Below are positions 63,704 to 64,000 of a DNA stretch of 64,000 nt, in pieces (positions within the stretch are counted from its first letter, which is position 1; each line of letters starts with the position of its first letter). The position numbers and the translations under genes are program-made. The stretch is taken from NCBI GenBank assembly GCA_028386065.3, contig JAKUCV010001072.1, positions 65,786 through 129,785 of the forward strand, in the 5' to 3' direction. The notes beneath the pieces are model-generated. The model was not told the origin of the DNA, searched no databases, and saw only the letters and a program-made list of their open reading frames with translations. The stretch comes from Turnera subulata. Taxonomy: Eukaryota; Streptophyta; Magnoliopsida; Malpighiales; Passifloraceae.

Positions 63704-64000
63704 TGTTAGAACAATAGCCCTTCGCTAGAAGGGGGGGGGGGGTGAATAGCGATAATCGAATAAAAACAAAATAAGCAGGAATTAAATGCGGAATTTAAAG
63801 AATGAAGGACACAAGAAATTTATCCTGGTTCACACACACTCTACTAGTGTGGCTAATCCAGCCCTTCAAGTCTCACTTGAAGATTTCACTATCTACGTTA
63901 AGCTTACGGGTGCTTAACAAACCGTTACAACCTAGGAATTCTAGTCACAAGAATCCTAAACCTGAAAGTTCAAGTCACATGAACTTCAGCTCTCTTGCTT
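63704..64000 (+). mobile_element. Start of another repeat element, cut by the window
   Basis: It begins TGTTAGAACAATAGCCC, has a run of 12-13 G and a GGTGAATAGCG block, a form common at the ends of some plant retroelements. The inverted pairs GTGAGACTTGAAG (63870 region) and TTCAAGTCAC may form hairpins. Class not assigned. Confidence 0.45.

Overview
This is a stretch of a flowering-plant nuclear genome that consists almost wholly of nested transposable elements. Evidence for a plant: an endogenous caulimovirid copy, Ty1/copia and Ty3/gypsy retrotransposons of plant type (Athila, Tat, Tekay-like chromovirus), an L1-type LINE, a hAT MITE, and a plastid DNA insertion carrying intron-containing rpl2, rpl23 and the end of trnI-CAU. 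I found no cellular host gene. Codes used below: A and B, Athila; T1 and D, Tat; C, copia; E, truncated gypsy; F, LINE; G, unclassified repeat.

Left part (1-7736). A minus-strand endogenous pararetrovirus of the florendovirus/petuvirus kind occupies 1 to about 6540. It has one large polyprotein frame (6476 to 1128: movement protein, coat, protease, reverse transcriptase, RNase H) broken by five in-frame stops but no frameshift, and a second open frame (75-1055). Unassigned sequence and a 5' fragment of a gypsy-type LTR follow.

Middle part (7737-44740). LINE F on the minus strand is the scaffold. Its pieces at 43599-44740, 41668-42540, 30103-30411, 14760-14786 and 7737-8032 rejoin into a continuous LINE once the insertions are removed. 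Insertions into it, with target-site duplications (TSDs) read from the sequence: Athila A (8033-14759, TSD taagg), Tat T1 (14787-30102, TSD ttacg), copia C (30412-41667, TSD ctatg) and a foldback element (42541-43598, near-perfect 10-bp TSD). T1 has Athila B inside its LTR (14797-20379, TSD gaacc), and B has a solo chromovirus-like LTR inside its own LTR (15793-18959, TSD gcaat). Copia C holds a hAT MITE (32318-33295, 8-bp TSD) and an Athila-like solo LTR (34186-35931, TSD ttcac).

Right part (44741-64000). Noncoding repeat G (44741-48163, continued at 62910-63259) was split by the truncated gypsy E (48164-62909). Inside E sit a plastid insertion (49720-50823 and 58835-59599) and a solo copia LTR of the C family (60180-61712, TSD aatgt). 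The plastid rpl2 exon 1 was then split by Tat element D (50824-58834).

None of the LTR elements looks autonomous. A jumps from protease to the integrase tail, B keeps only a gag start, T1 has no recognisable gene, D has gag only with one stop, E lacks RT and integrase, and C has a full gene set with four stops and two frameshifts. The most unusual signal is a set of family-specific short inverted-repeat motifs. The leader of copia C has twenty ACATCGATGT palindromes in ten pairs with 20-21 bp spacing. Athila A has about thirteen ACAGGCTGAGCCTGT-like sites, and the Tekay-like and Tat elements have other motifs of the same general kind.
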